64,000 nt of DNA, from contig NZ_JYJF01000001.1 of the NCBI RefSeq assembly GCF_000955975.1, positions 251,580 through 315,579 of the forward strand. The letters run 5' to 3'. This document shows, piece after piece, positions 24,833-33,715 of the stretch (within the stretch, counting starts at the first letter, position 1; each line of letters opens with the position of its first letter). Made by a program: the position numbers and the translations under genes. The stretch comes from Saccharothrix sp. ST-888 (GTDB lineage Bacteria > Actinomycetota > Actinomycetes > Streptomycetales > Streptomycetaceae). The notes under the pieces are model-generated. The model saw only the letters and a program-made list of their open reading frames with translations. It made no database searches and was not told the origin of the DNA.

Positions 24833-24902
24833 CCCGGCCCACGACCCGGCCCGCCGACCGAATCCGGCCCACCGGGGCGTCGCAGGCCGCCGCCCTTCCT
24901 TC

Positions 24903-24939
24903 GACCGGCCTGCCCCGTCTCCCCCGGGGCAGGCCGGTC
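24903..24939 (+). terminator. 15-bp hairpin terminator
   Basis: GACCGGCCTGCCCCG at 24903-24917 pairs exactly with 24925-24939 over a 7-base loop, 70 bases after the lipoprotein stop. Confidence 0.8.
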
Positions 24940-25067
24940 TGCTGTGCTGGGCGGGCCCACACTCGGCCACTCGGGCGGTACCGGATAGCGGCACCGGATG
25001 GCGGCAATCGGGCAGCACTGCATGGCAGTACCGGACAGCGGCAAGGTGACCGACAGGCGGTCCGCGC

Positions 25068-25097
25068 TTGACGTGCCGGGCTTGCCTCCGCAACGAT
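25068..25097 (+). promoter_or_regulatory. Promoter for a leaderless uORF ahead of cysteine dioxygenase
   Basis: TTGACG at 25068-25073 is followed after 17 bases by CAACGA(T) at 25091-25097. The predicted transcription start falls at or next to the A of ATG 25104, so the leader peptide would be translated without a 5' leader. Confidence 0.45.
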
Positions 25098-25103
25098 CAG
25101 CTC

Positions 25104-25181
25104 ATGGACACCGGCACCACCCTGGTCTGCCGCCTGCACGTCGATCTGCGACGCCAGGCGAGCGATATGTGTGCCTGCTGA
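25104..25181 (+). CDS. Putative cysteine-responsive leader peptide
   Basis: A 25-residue ORF, starting MDTGTTLVCRLHVDLRR and ending ASDMCAC. It matches the streptomycete 'putative leader peptide' type that precedes sulfur genes, with the core R-x-HVDLxR followed by Ser and Cys. Three Cys codons (positions 9, 23, 25) could make ribosome movement depend on Cys-tRNA, comparable to the cysteine-attenuation uORFs of mycobacteria. It lies 146 bases upstream of cysteine dioxygenase. It is too short for ordinary gene finders. Confidence 0.75.
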   Translation: MDTGTTLVCRLHVDLRRQASDMCAC

Positions 25182-25327
25182 CGGTTCTTCTCTCCCTGTG
25201 ACGTCTGCCAGGGTCTGAGCCGCGCTCTCGCGTCCCCCTTCTTCACGTCGTCCCGCCTGTCGTACGCTCCTGCGCTCCCCGTGCATCCGCGTCCGGCAGC
25301 CTCCTTCGGCCTTCCCGAGGATGCCCC

Positions 25328-25849
25328 ATGAGCCTTGATCTCGTGAGCCCTGATCTCGCCCCTGCCCCTGCCGCCTCCGGGGCGGCGCGGTCCGCCCCGC
25401 TCTCGCCGAACGCCCTGCGCAGCATCGTCCGCGAGCTGGCCGAGCAGCCCGACCGGTGGCTGCCCCGGGTCCGGCTCGCCGCCGAGGACCGCTGGTACGA
25501 ACGGCTGGAGCGTAGCGAGGAGCACGAGATCTGGCTGATCAGCTGGCTGCCGGGCCAGTCCACCGGGTTCCACGACCACGGCGGTTCGCGCGGCGCCTTC
25601 ATGGTGACGCTGGGCGAGTTGGAGGAGCTGTCGCTGGGCGGCCCCGGGCAGGGGCTGCTGATCCGGCGGCTGACCTCGGGCACCGCCCGCGCCTTCGGAC
25701 CCGAGTACCTGCACGATGTCCGGAACACGGGCGGCGGTCCGGCGGTTACCATCCACGCGTACTCACCGCCGCTGGAGTCGATGTCCCGTTACGAACTGCG
25801 CGCCGAGGGCCTGGTGCGCACCGCGCTGGAAGGACCGGAACAGTGGTGA
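25328..25849 (+). CDS. Cysteine dioxygenase (cupin)
   Basis: 173 residues, type I cysteine dioxygenase. The cupin iron ligands are His-Asp-His in STGFHDHGGSRGAFMV (about residues 80-95) and a later His in EYLHDVRNTG; WLISWLPGQSTGFHDHG is typical of bacterial enzymes. It oxidises L-cysteine to cysteine sulfinate. It overlaps the rhodanese gene and follows a cysteine leader peptide, so it is probably expressed according to cysteine supply. Confidence 0.9.
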   Translation: MSLDLVSPDLAPAPAASGAARSAPLSPNALRSIVRELAEQPDRWLPRVRLAAEDRWYERLERSEEHEIWLISWLPGQSTGFHDHGGSRGAFMVTLGELEELSLGGPGQGLLIRRLTSGTARAFGPEYLHDVRNTGGGPAVTIHAYSPPLESMSRYELRAEGLVRTALEGPEQW

Positions 25850-26241
25850 TGACGATCGAGGAGCTGGTCGAGCGGTCGCGGGCCGGGGTGCACCGGCCGG
25901 GACCGGCGGAGGCGTACCGGGCGGCGGCGGAGGGCGCGCTGCTGGTGGACATCCGCCCGGCGGCGCAGCGGGCGCGTGAGGGCGGTGTCCCCGGTGCCCT
26001 GATCATCGAACGCAATGTGCTGGAGTGGCGGCTCGATCCGACGGGCAGTCACCGCATCCCGGAGGCGACCGGGCACGAGCTGGCGGTGATCGTGGTCTGC
26101 TCGGAGGGCTACGCCTCCAGCCTGGCCGCCGCGAGCCTGCGCGAGCTGGGACTGCACCGGGCGACGGATCTGGACGGCGGCTTCGTCGCCTGGGCGGCGG
26201 CGGGCCTCCCGACCGTGGACGGCACAGACGGCGATTCGTAG
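25843..26241 (+). CDS. Rhodanese-like sulfurtransferase
   Basis: 132 residues from GTG, eight bases behind AAGGA; an ATG two codons later also fits. Single rhodanese domain: ALLVDIRPAAQRAREGGVPG and the active-site loop VVCSEGYASS with the catalytic Cys near residue 86, then DLDGGFVAWAAAGLP. It overlaps the cysteine dioxygenase gene by seven bases. It likely handles sulfane sulfur from cysteine catabolism. Confidence 0.9.
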   Translation: MVMTIEELVERSRAGVHRPGPAEAYRAAAEGALLVDIRPAAQRAREGGVPGALIIERNVLEWRLDPTGSHRIPEATGHELAVIVVCSEGYASSLAAASLRELGLHRATDLDGGFVAWAAAGLPTVDGTDGDS

Positions 26242-26315
26242 CGCAAGGCACGGAATGGGAAGGTTTGCACCCGCCGAGGACGGGGAAAGCCGTCACGATC
26301 CGAAGATCAGTTCGA

Positions 26316-26377
26316 GTCGGGTGTGATTCGCTGTGACCCGACATCCGCTCCAAGAACCGAACGGCGCTCGAGCGCCG
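26316..26377. promoter_or_regulatory. Two inverted repeats in front of the OpuC-type operon
   Basis: GTCGGGT (26316-26322) faces ACCCGAC (26336-26342). A perfect 16-base palindrome, CGGCGCTCGAGCGCCG, lies at 26362-26377, just before the GTG at 26395. Either could be an operator for osmoprotectant uptake genes. Confidence 0.4.
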
Positions 26378-26394
26378 AAGCTAGGATCCCTTCC

Positions 26395-27570
26395 GTGATC
26401 AGATTCGACGGCGCCGCCAAGCGCCACCCCGACGGCACGATCGCCGTCGAGGGTCTCGACCTGGACATACCTGCCGGTCGTACCACCGTGCTGGTCGGCC
26501 CGTCCGGCTGCGGCAAAACGACCATCCTGCGGATGGTCAACCGCATGGTCGAGCCGACCGCCGGCCGGGTACTGCTGGACGGTACCGACGTCTCCGAACT
26601 GCCCGCCGCCAAGCTGCGCCGGGGGATCGGCTACGTGATCCAGCAGGCCGGGCTCTTCCCGCACCGCCGGGTCATCGACAACATCGCCACCGTCCCCTAT
26701 CTGCTCGGCTGGGACCGCAAGAAGGCCCGTGCCCGCGCCGCCGAACTGCTCGAACTCGTCGGCCTGGCACCCGAGCTGGCCAAGCGGTACCCCTTCCAGC
26801 TGTCCGGCGGCCAGCAGCAGCGGGTCGGCGTGGCACGGGCGCTGGCGGCCGACCCGCCGGTGCTGCTGATGGACGAGCCCTTCAGTGCGGTCGACCCCGT
26901 GGTCCGCGCCGGGCTCCAGGACGAACTGCTGCGCCTTCAGGCCGAGTTGAACAAGACCGTACTCTTCGTCACGCACGACATCGAAGAAGCCGTCCGGCTC
27001 GGCGACCAGGTCGCCGTGCTCCGCGAGCACGGCCACATCGCCCAACTCGCCGACCCGCACACCCTGCTGACCGCCCCCGCCGACGAGGGCGTCGCCGCGT
27101 TCCTGGGCCGCGACCGCGGCCTGCGCGGCCTCGGCCTGCTCCCGGCCCGCGACGTCGCCGTCCGCCCGCTCACCGAGGGCAGCCGGTACAACGGGTGGGA
27201 GCTCCGGCTGGACCCGGGCGGCCGGCCCACCGGCTGGGTCGACCTCGGCGGACCGGCCGAGCCGCACCCCGCACCGGTCTTCCACCCCGAGGTCGACACC
27301 CTGCGCAGCGCCCTGGACGCGGCCGTGCTCTCCCCCGCCGGTGCGGTCGTCGCCGTCGACGCGGACGGCAGGGCCGTCGGCACCGCCACCCGGGAGGCGG
27401 TCCTCGCGGCCCTGACCGGCACCCGGCCCACCGGCCCGGCCACGGCAGACCCGGGCCCACAACGCCCGGACCCACAGCACCCGGAGCCCCAGCGGCCGGA
27501 AGCACGACGCCCGGACCCGCAGCGCCCGGACGGCCTGGACGAACGGCCGGTGAGCACCGATGGACGGTGA
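26395..27570 (+). CDS. Osmoprotectant ABC transporter ATP-binding protein (OpuCA/ProV-like)
   Basis: 391 residues, GTG start. Walker A VGPSGCGKTTIL, Q-loop IGYVIQQAGLFPHRR, signature LSGGQQQRVGVARAL, Walker B VLLMDEPFSAVDP and switch His LFVTHDIEEAV are intact. A degenerate CBS-like region lies near the C-terminus, then a tail of repeats rich in Pro, Arg, Asp and Gln (about 40 residues). First gene of a four-gene operon with two permeases and a binding protein for glycine betaine, choline or carnitine. Confidence 0.92.
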   Translation: MIRFDGAAKRHPDGTIAVEGLDLDIPAGRTTVLVGPSGCGKTTILRMVNRMVEPTAGRVLLDGTDVSELPAAKLRRGIGYVIQQAGLFPHRRVIDNIATVPYLLGWDRKKARARAAELLELVGLAPELAKRYPFQLSGGQQQRVGVARALAADPPVLLMDEPFSAVDPVVRAGLQDELLRLQAELNKTVLFVTHDIEEAVRLGDQVAVLREHGHIAQLADPHTLLTAPADEGVAAFLGRDRGLRGLGLLPARDVAVRPLTEGSRYNGWELRLDPGGRPTGWVDLGGPAEPHPAPVFHPEVDTLRSALDAAVLSPAGAVVAVDADGRAVGTATREAVLAALTGTRPTGPATADPGPQRPDPQHPEPQRPEARRPDPQRPDGLDERPVSTDGR

Positions 27571-28225
27571 GCCGCTGGTCCGCTGGTACTGGATCGGGGA
27601 CCACCTCGCCTACCTGCGCGACCTCACCCTCGACCACGCGGTGATCGCCCTCGTCCCGGTCCTGATCGCCCTGCTGATCGCCGTGCCGCTGGGCCTCGCC
27701 TGCGCCCGCTTCCCCCGGCTCTACCAGCCGCTCTCCGCCGTCTTCAACGTGGTGTACGCACTGCCCTCGCTCGCGGTCTTCGTCGTGCTGATCCCGTACA
27801 CCGGGCTGGCCACCCGCGCCACCGTGATGGTGCCGCTCACCTTCTACGCCCTCGCCGTGCTGCTGCCCACCACCGTGGACGGGCTGCGCTCGGTGCCGGA
27901 CTCCGTGCGGCAGGCGGCGACCGCGATGGGCTACGGGCCCTGGCACCGGCTGTCCGCCGTCGAACTCCCGGCCGCCGTCCCGTACCTGGTCTCCGGGCTG
28001 CGGGTCGCCGCGGTGTCCAGCATCTCGCTGGCGGCGGTCGGCGCTCTGATCGGCAGGGGCGGCCTCGGCTACCTGTTCATCGACGGCTTCCAGCGCACCT
28101 TCCCGACCCCGATCGTGGCGGGCATCGTGCTGGTCGCCGCGCTCGCCCTGGTCACGGACCTGCTGCTGATCCTGGCGCGGCGACTGCTCGCCCCCTGGGC
28201 CGTCCGCCCGGAGGCCGCCCGATGA
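27560..28225 (+). CDS. Osmoprotectant ABC transporter permease
   Basis: 221 residues, five to six membrane segments, with the permease EAA-type loop QAATAMGYGPWHRLSAVELP and GLRVAAVSSISLAAVGALIG. OpuCB/OpuCD-like. It starts 11 bases inside the end of the ATPase gene and overlaps the second permease by four bases. Confidence 0.9.
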   Translation: MDGEPLVRWYWIGDHLAYLRDLTLDHAVIALVPVLIALLIAVPLGLACARFPRLYQPLSAVFNVVYALPSLAVFVVLIPYTGLATRATVMVPLTFYALAVLLPTTVDGLRSVPDSVRQAATAMGYGPWHRLSAVELPAAVPYLVSGLRVAAVSSISLAAVGALIGRGGLGYLFIDGFQRTFPTPIVAGIVLVAALALVTDLLLILARRLLAPWAVRPEAAR

Positions 28226-28920
28226 ACTGGATCAACTGGCTCAACACCTTCTTCACCGCGCCGGCCCGGCAGAGCGGACCGGACGCGATCACGCACCGGG
28301 TCACCGAGCACCTCGCCCTCTCCGGTGAGGCCCTGTTCTACGCGGCGCTGCTGGCGGTCCCGCTCGGCCTGCTGATCGGCTACACCGGGCGCGGCGCGGT
28401 CGCGGTGACCGCGCTCACCGGCGTCGCACGCGCACTGCCAACCCTCGGACTCGTCACGCTCGCGGTGCTGGTGGGCGGCGTCACCGACACCGCCATCCTG
28501 CTGCCACTGGTCGCACTCGCCGCGCCCCCGGTGCTGGTGGCGACGGTCGAGGGCGTCCGGGGCACCGACCCCGACCTGCGGGACGCCGCGCTGGGCATCG
28601 GCCTGACGAACCGCCAGGTCCTCTGGCAGGTCTGCCTGCCGAACGCCCTGCCCACCATCCTCTCCGGGCTGCGGACGGCGGCCGTCCAGGTGATCGCCAC
28701 CGCCACGGTCGCCGCCTACGTCGGCCTCGGCGGACTCGGCCGGTACGTCATCGACGGGCTGGCCACCCGCGACTTCCCGGCGACGCTGGGCGGTGCACTG
28801 CTGGTGGTGCTGCTCGCCGTCGCCACCCAGCTGCTCTTCGCCGGACTGATCCGGTACGCGCTGCCGCGCGGCGTGCGCGCCCAGCGGGCGGCGGGCGCCG
28901 AGACCGCCCGCAGCTCGTGA
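28222..28920 (+). CDS. Osmoprotectant ABC transporter permease
   Basis: 232 residues, second permease of the OpuC-type importer. It has DAALGIGLTNRQVLWQVCLP (EAA loop) and GLRTAAVQVIATATVAAYVG, with an N-terminal amphipathic segment (MNWINWLNTFF). ATGA overlap with the upstream permease. Heterodimer with the preceding product is expected. Confidence 0.9.
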   Translation: MNWINWLNTFFTAPARQSGPDAITHRVTEHLALSGEALFYAALLAVPLGLLIGYTGRGAVAVTALTGVARALPTLGLVTLAVLVGGVTDTAILLPLVALAAPPVLVATVEGVRGTDPDLRDAALGIGLTNRQVLWQVCLPNALPTILSGLRTAAVQVIATATVAAYVGLGGLGRYVIDGLATRDFPATLGGALLVVLLAVATQLLFAGLIRYALPRGVRAQRAAGAETARSS

Positions 28921-29032
28921 ACCGGGCGCACCCGCCCTCCGTCACCCGCCCTCCCGCGCCCGCCCTCCCGCGCCCGCCCGCATGACCACCTCCCGCGCCG
29001 CTCCCGGCCGCGGGGCCACGAAAGGGAACCCA

Positions 29033-29953
29033 ATGACCACCCGTCTGCTCAGGACCGTCACCGCCGTTGGCCTGCTGCTCGGAGCGGCGGCCTGCTCCTC
29101 CTCCGGCAGCAGCAACCCGTTGGACGCCACGTCGGGCTCGTCGGGCGGAAGCGGAAGTACCGGCGGGAAGACCGTCGTGGTCGGCTCGGCGAACTTCCCG
29201 GAGAACGTCCTGCTGGCCTCGATCTACTCGCAGGCCCTCAAGGCCAAGGGCGTCAAGGTCGAGGAGAAGTTCAACATCGGCAGCCGCGAGGTGCTCTACG
29301 GCCAGCTGCAGAACGGCAGTCTGTCCGTGCTGCCGGAGTACAACGGCGCCCTGCTCGCCTACCTGGACGCCAAGAACACCGCCACCGGCACCGAGGCGGT
29401 CAACGCCGCGCTGCAGAAGGCCCTGCCGTCCTCGCTGGGGCTCCTGGACTCGGCCCCGGCCGAGGACAAGGACTCGCTGAGCGTCACCCAGGAGACGGCC
29501 GACAAGTACCAGCTGAAGAGCATCGCCGACCTCTCCGCCAAGGCGGGCGAGTTCGCCATCGGCGGGCCGCCGGAGTTCAAGTCCCGCCGCGAGCAGCAGC
29601 TCAAGGACATCTACGGGCTCGCCTTCAAGGAGTGGAAGCCCACCGGTGACACCACCGCGAACGCCCTGAAGGACGGCTCGATCCAGGTCGGCAACGTCTT
29701 CACCACCGACCCGAAGATCGTCCAGTTCAAGCTGGTTCCGCTGACCGACCCGAAGAACCTCTTCAGCTCGCAGAACGTCACCCCGCTGATCAACAAGACC
29801 GGCGTGGACGCGACGGCGGCCGGCGCCCTCAACGCCGTCTCGGCGAAGCTGGACACGCCGGGCCTGACCCAGCTCATGAAGCGGGTCTCCGTCGACAAGG
29901 AGGACCCGTCGGCGGTGGCCAAGGACTGGCTCAAGTCCAACGGCCTCGGCTGA
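29033..29953 (+). CDS. Osmoprotectant-binding lipoprotein (OpuCC/OsmX-like)
   Basis: 306 residues. Signal peptide with lipobox LGAAAC, a Ser/Gly linker, then a type II binding protein: KTVVVGSANFPENVLLASIY, VLYGQLQNGSLSVLPEYNGA, FAIGGPPEFKSRREQQL and VGNVFTTDPKIVQFKLVPL. It delivers glycine betaine, choline or similar to the upstream ABC components. The 112-base gap to the permease gene has repeated CCCGCCCTCC-type tracts, possibly attenuating or stabilising the mRNA. Confidence 0.92.
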   Translation: MTTRLLRTVTAVGLLLGAAACSSSGSSNPLDATSGSSGGSGSTGGKTVVVGSANFPENVLLASIYSQALKAKGVKVEEKFNIGSREVLYGQLQNGSLSVLPEYNGALLAYLDAKNTATGTEAVNAALQKALPSSLGLLDSAPAEDKDSLSVTQETADKYQLKSIADLSAKAGEFAIGGPPEFKSRREQQLKDIYGLAFKEWKPTGDTTANALKDGSIQVGNVFTTDPKIVQFKLVPLTDPKNLFSSQNVTPLINKTGVDATAAGALNAVSAKLDTPGLTQLMKRVSVDKEDPSAVAKDWLKSNGLG

Positions 29954-30095
29954 CCCCGGAGCACGTCCCGACGGCACCTCACGACGGCCCCGCACCTCGA
30001 ACTCCCGAGCTGCGGGGCCGAGTCGTGACCGGCACCGGGCGGGGCGACCCGCACCGCGCCGACCCGGCCGTATCGTTGACGAACTGTCAGATTGC

Positions 30096-30121
30096 TTGAC
30101 AGCCGAGTGGTCCAGACCAAC
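30096..30121 (+). promoter_or_regulatory. DasR-like box and -35 element of the chitinase gene
   Basis: AGTGGTCCAGACCAAC at 30106-30121 matches the DasR element as I recall it, ACTGGTCTAGACCAGT, at most positions, and contains the TGGTCCAGACC core of streptomycete chitinase direct repeats. It lies five bases after TTGACA (30096-30101), itself half of CTGTCA-N7-TGACAG. Binding would block the promoter until GlcN-6-P or GlcNAc-6-P releases DasR. The rest of 29954-30285 has no gene. Confidence 0.65.
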
Positions 30122-30285
30122 CATAGGCGGTGTAGTTCCGACCGGGATGCACTGTGGGGGTGTGAACACCGGCCGGCTGTGCGCTGTTTCCCGCACGCCG
30201 TACCACCCCTGCTGGGCCCGCGTCAGGCACCGTCATGCCCATGTCCGGGCGAACGGTCTTCACCTTCACGTCTGTTGGAGCATCC

Positions 30286-32055
30286 ATGCGCCTGCACAGA
30301 TCCATCCGTGCGCTACTGGCCGGCGGCGCCGCCCTGGCCACCTCGGTCGGGCTGACCGTCATGGGCGGCACCGCCGCCCACGCTGTCACCCCGGCCGCAA
30401 CCCCGCTGCCGCAGCACGTCTTCGCCCCGTACTTCGAGGCGTGGACCGGCCAGAGCCCGGCAGCGCTGGCGAGCCAGTCCGGTGCCAAGTACCTGACCAT
30501 GGCGTTCATCCAGACTGCGAGCAAGGGCACCTGCACGCCGTACTGGAACGGCGACACCGGAATGCCCGTCTCCTCGGCCCAGTTCGGCGCGGACATCGCC
30601 ACCATCCGGGCGGCGGGCGGCGATGTGATCCCGTCCTTCGGCGGCTACACGGCCGACAACACCGGCACCGAACTCGCCGACAGCTGCACCGACGTGAACG
30701 CGATCGCCAGTGCCTTCGAGTCCGTCATCACCACGTACGGCATCAGCCGGATCGACCTCGACGTCGAGGACAACTCGCTGACCAACACCGCCGGGATCGA
30801 CCGCCGCAACAAGGCGATCAAGCTGGTCGAGGACTGGGCCACCGCCAACGGCCGCAGCATCCAGTTCTCCTACACCCTGCCGACCACCACCGGCGGGCTG
30901 GCCGACAGCGGACTCGACGTACTGAAGAACGCCGTGCAGAACAACGCACGGATCGACGTCGTCAACATCATGACGTTCGACTACTACGACAACGCCTCGC
31001 ACAACATGGGCAACGACACCCAGAACGCGGCGACCGGCCTCTACAACCAGCTCGCCAAGCTCGACCCGGGCAGGACGGCCGCGCAGCTGTGGGGCTCCAT
31101 CGGGGTCACCGACATGCTCGGGATCGACGACTTCGGCGCGGCCGAGACCTTCACCGTCGCCGACGCCGGCAACGTCTACGACTGGGCCGTCGGCAAGGGC
31201 ATCAACACCCTCTCGTTCTGGGCACTGCAGCGCGACAACGGCGGCTGCGTCGGCACGGCGGGCAGTGACAGCTGCTCCGGGATCAGCCAGAACACCTGGG
31301 ACTTCACCCACGTCTTCGAGCCGTTCAGCGGTGGTGGCAGCGGACCCGGTCCGGTCACCGACGACTTCTCGGTGAGCGCCTCCCCCGCCGCCGGTTCGGT
31401 CCCGCCGGGCAGCAGCCTGCGCAGCAGCATCGCGACCGCCGTCACGGCGGGCTCGGCGCAGCCCGTCGCCCTCAGCGTGAGCGGTGCGCCCGCCGGGGTC
31501 ACCGCCGCCGTCAGCCCCGGATCGGTGAACGCCGGGGGCAGCGCGACGCTGAACATCTCCACCACCTCCGCCGCGGCACCCGGGACCTACCCGCTCACCG
31601 TCACCGGCAGCGCGACCTCGGGCAGCCACAGCACCACCTACACGCTGACCGTGACCGGATCCGGCGGCGGAGCGAAGTCCCTGGCCAACGGCGGCCTCGA
31701 GAGCGGCAGCCTCAGCCCGTGGACCTGCCAGAGCGGTGGCGCCGTGGTCACCACCCCGGTGCACTCCGGCAGTTACGCGCTGTCGGCGGCGGCCGGTCCG
31801 AGCCGGACCGGCGAGTGCGACCAGACCGTCACGCTGGCCCCCAACACCAACTACACGCTGACCGGCTGGGTGCAGGGCAACTACGCCTACCTCGGCGTCA
31901 ACGGCGGTGCCACCGCGAGCACCTGGGCCTCGGCGAGCGGCTGGACCAAGCTGACCGTCCCGTTCACCACCGGCGCCAACGGCACGGTGACCGTCTACCT
32001 GCACGGCTGGTACGGCCAGGGCGACGTCTACGGCGACGACTTCTCGATCGCCTGA
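30286..32055 (+). CDS. Secreted GH18 chitinase with Ig-like and carbohydrate-binding modules
   Basis: 589 residues. Sec signal peptide ends near AHA (residue 33). The GH18 catalytic domain follows (about 40-350), with the DxDxE motif in GISRIDLDVED, VVNIMTFDYYD and INTLSFWALQRDNGG. A Gly/Pro linker leads to an Ig-like domain (DDFSVSASPAAGSVPPGSS), then a C-terminal beta-sandwich module (LANGGLESGSLSPWTCQ, YALSAAAGP) resembling family CBM4/9 or similar. It hydrolyses chitin outside the cell. A DasR-like box upstream and a strong terminator downstream mark a single-gene unit. Confidence 0.92.
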   Translation: MRLHRSIRALLAGGAALATSVGLTVMGGTAAHAVTPAATPLPQHVFAPYFEAWTGQSPAALASQSGAKYLTMAFIQTASKGTCTPYWNGDTGMPVSSAQFGADIATIRAAGGDVIPSFGGYTADNTGTELADSCTDVNAIASAFESVITTYGISRIDLDVEDNSLTNTAGIDRRNKAIKLVEDWATANGRSIQFSYTLPTTTGGLADSGLDVLKNAVQNNARIDVVNIMTFDYYDNASHNMGNDTQNAATGLYNQLAKLDPGRTAAQLWGSIGVTDMLGIDDFGAAETFTVADAGNVYDWAVGKGINTLSFWALQRDNGGCVGTAGSDSCSGISQNTWDFTHVFEPFSGGGSGPGPVTDDFSVSASPAAGSVPPGSSLRSSIATAVTAGSAQPVALSVSGAPAGVTAAVSPGSVNAGGSATLNISTTSAAAPGTYPLTVTGSATSGSHSTTYTLTVTGSGGGAKSLANGGLESGSLSPWTCQSGGAVVTTPVHSGSYALSAAAGPSRTGECDQTVTLAPNTNYTLTGWVQGNYAYLGVNGGATASTWASASGWTKLTVPFTTGANGTVTVYLHGWYGQGDVYGDDFSIA

Positions 32056-32077
32056 CCGCACCACCACCCCGGGCCAC

Positions 32078-32122
32078 GGGGCGCTGATCGGCCGACCGCA
32101 CACACGGCCGGATCAGCGCCCC
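32078..32122. terminator. Hairpin between chitinase and MFS genes
   Basis: GGGGCGCTGATC (32078-32089) pairs exactly with 32111-32122; the stem continues inward through GGCCG/CGGCC with one bulge. It can serve both convergent genes. Confidence 0.8.
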
Positions 32123-32248
32123 GCGCGCCGCTCCGGCATCCCGGACGCTGGACACCAGCGGCCGGACGCCCGCGCAGGCCCCCGGCCGGGCAGCCCCCGG
32201 TGACCACTGGTGAGAACGCCCGTGGCAGCACAATAGATTGATGATGTA

Positions 32249-33562
32249 TCAGATTTCCCTGCGCCACGGACGGCAGAGCGTGGTGAAGGTGACGACGGCG
32301 AGCACCGCGCAGCCCAGCACCACGGCACCGAGCAGCGTCGCCGAGGGGCTGCCTCCCGCGCTGCTGAGCGGGGCGACGATCGCGCCGCACAGGAAGGTGC
32401 CGGTGCCGATCAGTGCGGAGGCCGACCCTGCGGCGTGCGGGGCCATGGTCAGCGCCTGCGCCGCGGAGTTGGGCAGCACGATGCCCATGCTCGCCATCAG
32501 CAGGAAGAGCGCGGGCCAGACCCCGGGCAGGCCCGGGTGCCAGACGGTGGTGACGAGGACGACCGCGGCTCCCGCGATCCCGGCGCCGCCCAGACCGATC
32601 AGCATCAGGGTGGGCGCCGGGAGCTTCTGGATCAGCAGTCGGCCGTTGAGCTGGGTGAAGCCCACCACCGCAATGGAGTTGGTGGCGAAGACCAGGCTGT
32701 ACAGCTGCGGCGAGATGGCGTACTCGGTCTGCAGCACCGAGGAGGAGCCGCTGACGTAGGCGAAGAGCGCGCCGAAGCCGAAGGTGCTGGTGAGCGTGTA
32801 GCCGAGGAAGCGCCGGTCGCGCAGCAGGTCGCCGATGGCGTGGACGGTGCTGCCGATGCCGTCGGCGTGGCGCCGCCCGGGCGGCAGCGACTCGCGCAGC
32901 GCGAGCCTGGCGCCGACGGTGAGCAGCGCACCGAGCAGGGCGAGGGCGACGAAGGTGCCGCGCCAGGAGGTGAGGTGCAGCAGCTGGGCGCCGAGGACGG
33001 GTGCGAGGATCGGAGCGAGCCCGGATATCACGCCCAGTGAGGCCATGAAGCGGATCATCGCCACGCCCTCGTACCGGTCGCGGGCGATGGCACGGGCGAT
33101 CACCAGACCGGCGGCCCCGGCGAAGCCCTGCAGGCAGCGTCCGGCGATCAGCAGCGGGACCGAGCCGGCCAGCGCGCAGACCACGGTGGCCAGGGTGTAG
33201 AGGGTCATGCCGACGAGCAGCGGGGACCGGCGGCCGAGCCGGTCGCTGAGCGGACCGAACAGGAGCTGGCCGAAGGCCATGCCGAACATCGAGCCGGTGA
33301 GGGTGAGTTGGGCGGTGGCCGCGGTGGACCCGAGGTCGGTGGTCAGGGTTGGCAGCGCGGGCAGGTAGAGGTCCGTGGTGAGCGGGCCCAGTGCGGCCAG
33401 GCCGCCGAGCACGGCCACGGTGGCGCGGCTCGGCGGTCCGCCCTGGGGCTCGGTCAGGACGGTCTTGCTCGCGGCGGTGGCGGCAGCGTCGGACGGCTGG
33501 TCACCGGTGGCGGCCGTGTCGGACGACTGGTCACCGGTGGCGCCCAGGGTCGGGCCTGGCAT
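32249..33562 (-). CDS. Bcr/CflA-type MFS multidrug efflux transporter
   Basis: 437 residues with twelve predicted membrane segments. The DHA1 Bcr/CflA pattern is clear: LTTDLYLPALPTLTTDLGST, QLLFGPLSDRLGRRSPLL, LQGFAGAAGLVIARAIARDR and LAPILAPVLGAQLL. An N-terminal hydrophilic tail of about 45 residues contains a repeated GDQxSD element. The ATG behind GGAG was chosen. It exports drugs or metabolites by proton antiport; the substrate is unknown. Confidence 0.9.
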   Translation of the reverse strand: MPGPTLGATGDQSSDTAATGDQPSDAAATAASKTVLTEPQGGPPSRATVAVLGGLAALGPLTTDLYLPALPTLTTDLGSTAATAQLTLTGSMFGMAFGQLLFGPLSDRLGRRSPLLVGMTLYTLATVVCALAGSVPLLIAGRCLQGFAGAAGLVIARAIARDRYEGVAMIRFMASLGVISGLAPILAPVLGAQLLHLTSWRGTFVALALLGALLTVGARLALRESLPPGRRHADGIGSTVHAIGDLLRDRRFLGYTLTSTFGFGALFAYVSGSSSVLQTEYAISPQLYSLVFATNSIAVVGFTQLNGRLLIQKLPAPTLMLIGLGGAGIAGAAVVLVTTVWHPGLPGVWPALFLLMASMGIVLPNSAAQALTMAPHAAGSASALIGTGTFLCGAIVAPLSSAGGSPSATLLGAVVLGCAVLAVVTFTTLCRPWRREI

Positions 33563-33715
33563 GGGGCTCCTCTGCGGGTTGGTCGGGTACGTCCGTCCTA
33601 CCGCAGCGGGCGGGTCCTCCGATACCCGGACCCGATACTGTTCCCAGTCGCACTCTGCCAAGTCCCGCCCTGCCGGGCCGTACTGTGTCAGGTCGCACCG
33701 CTCTGGGCCGCCCGG

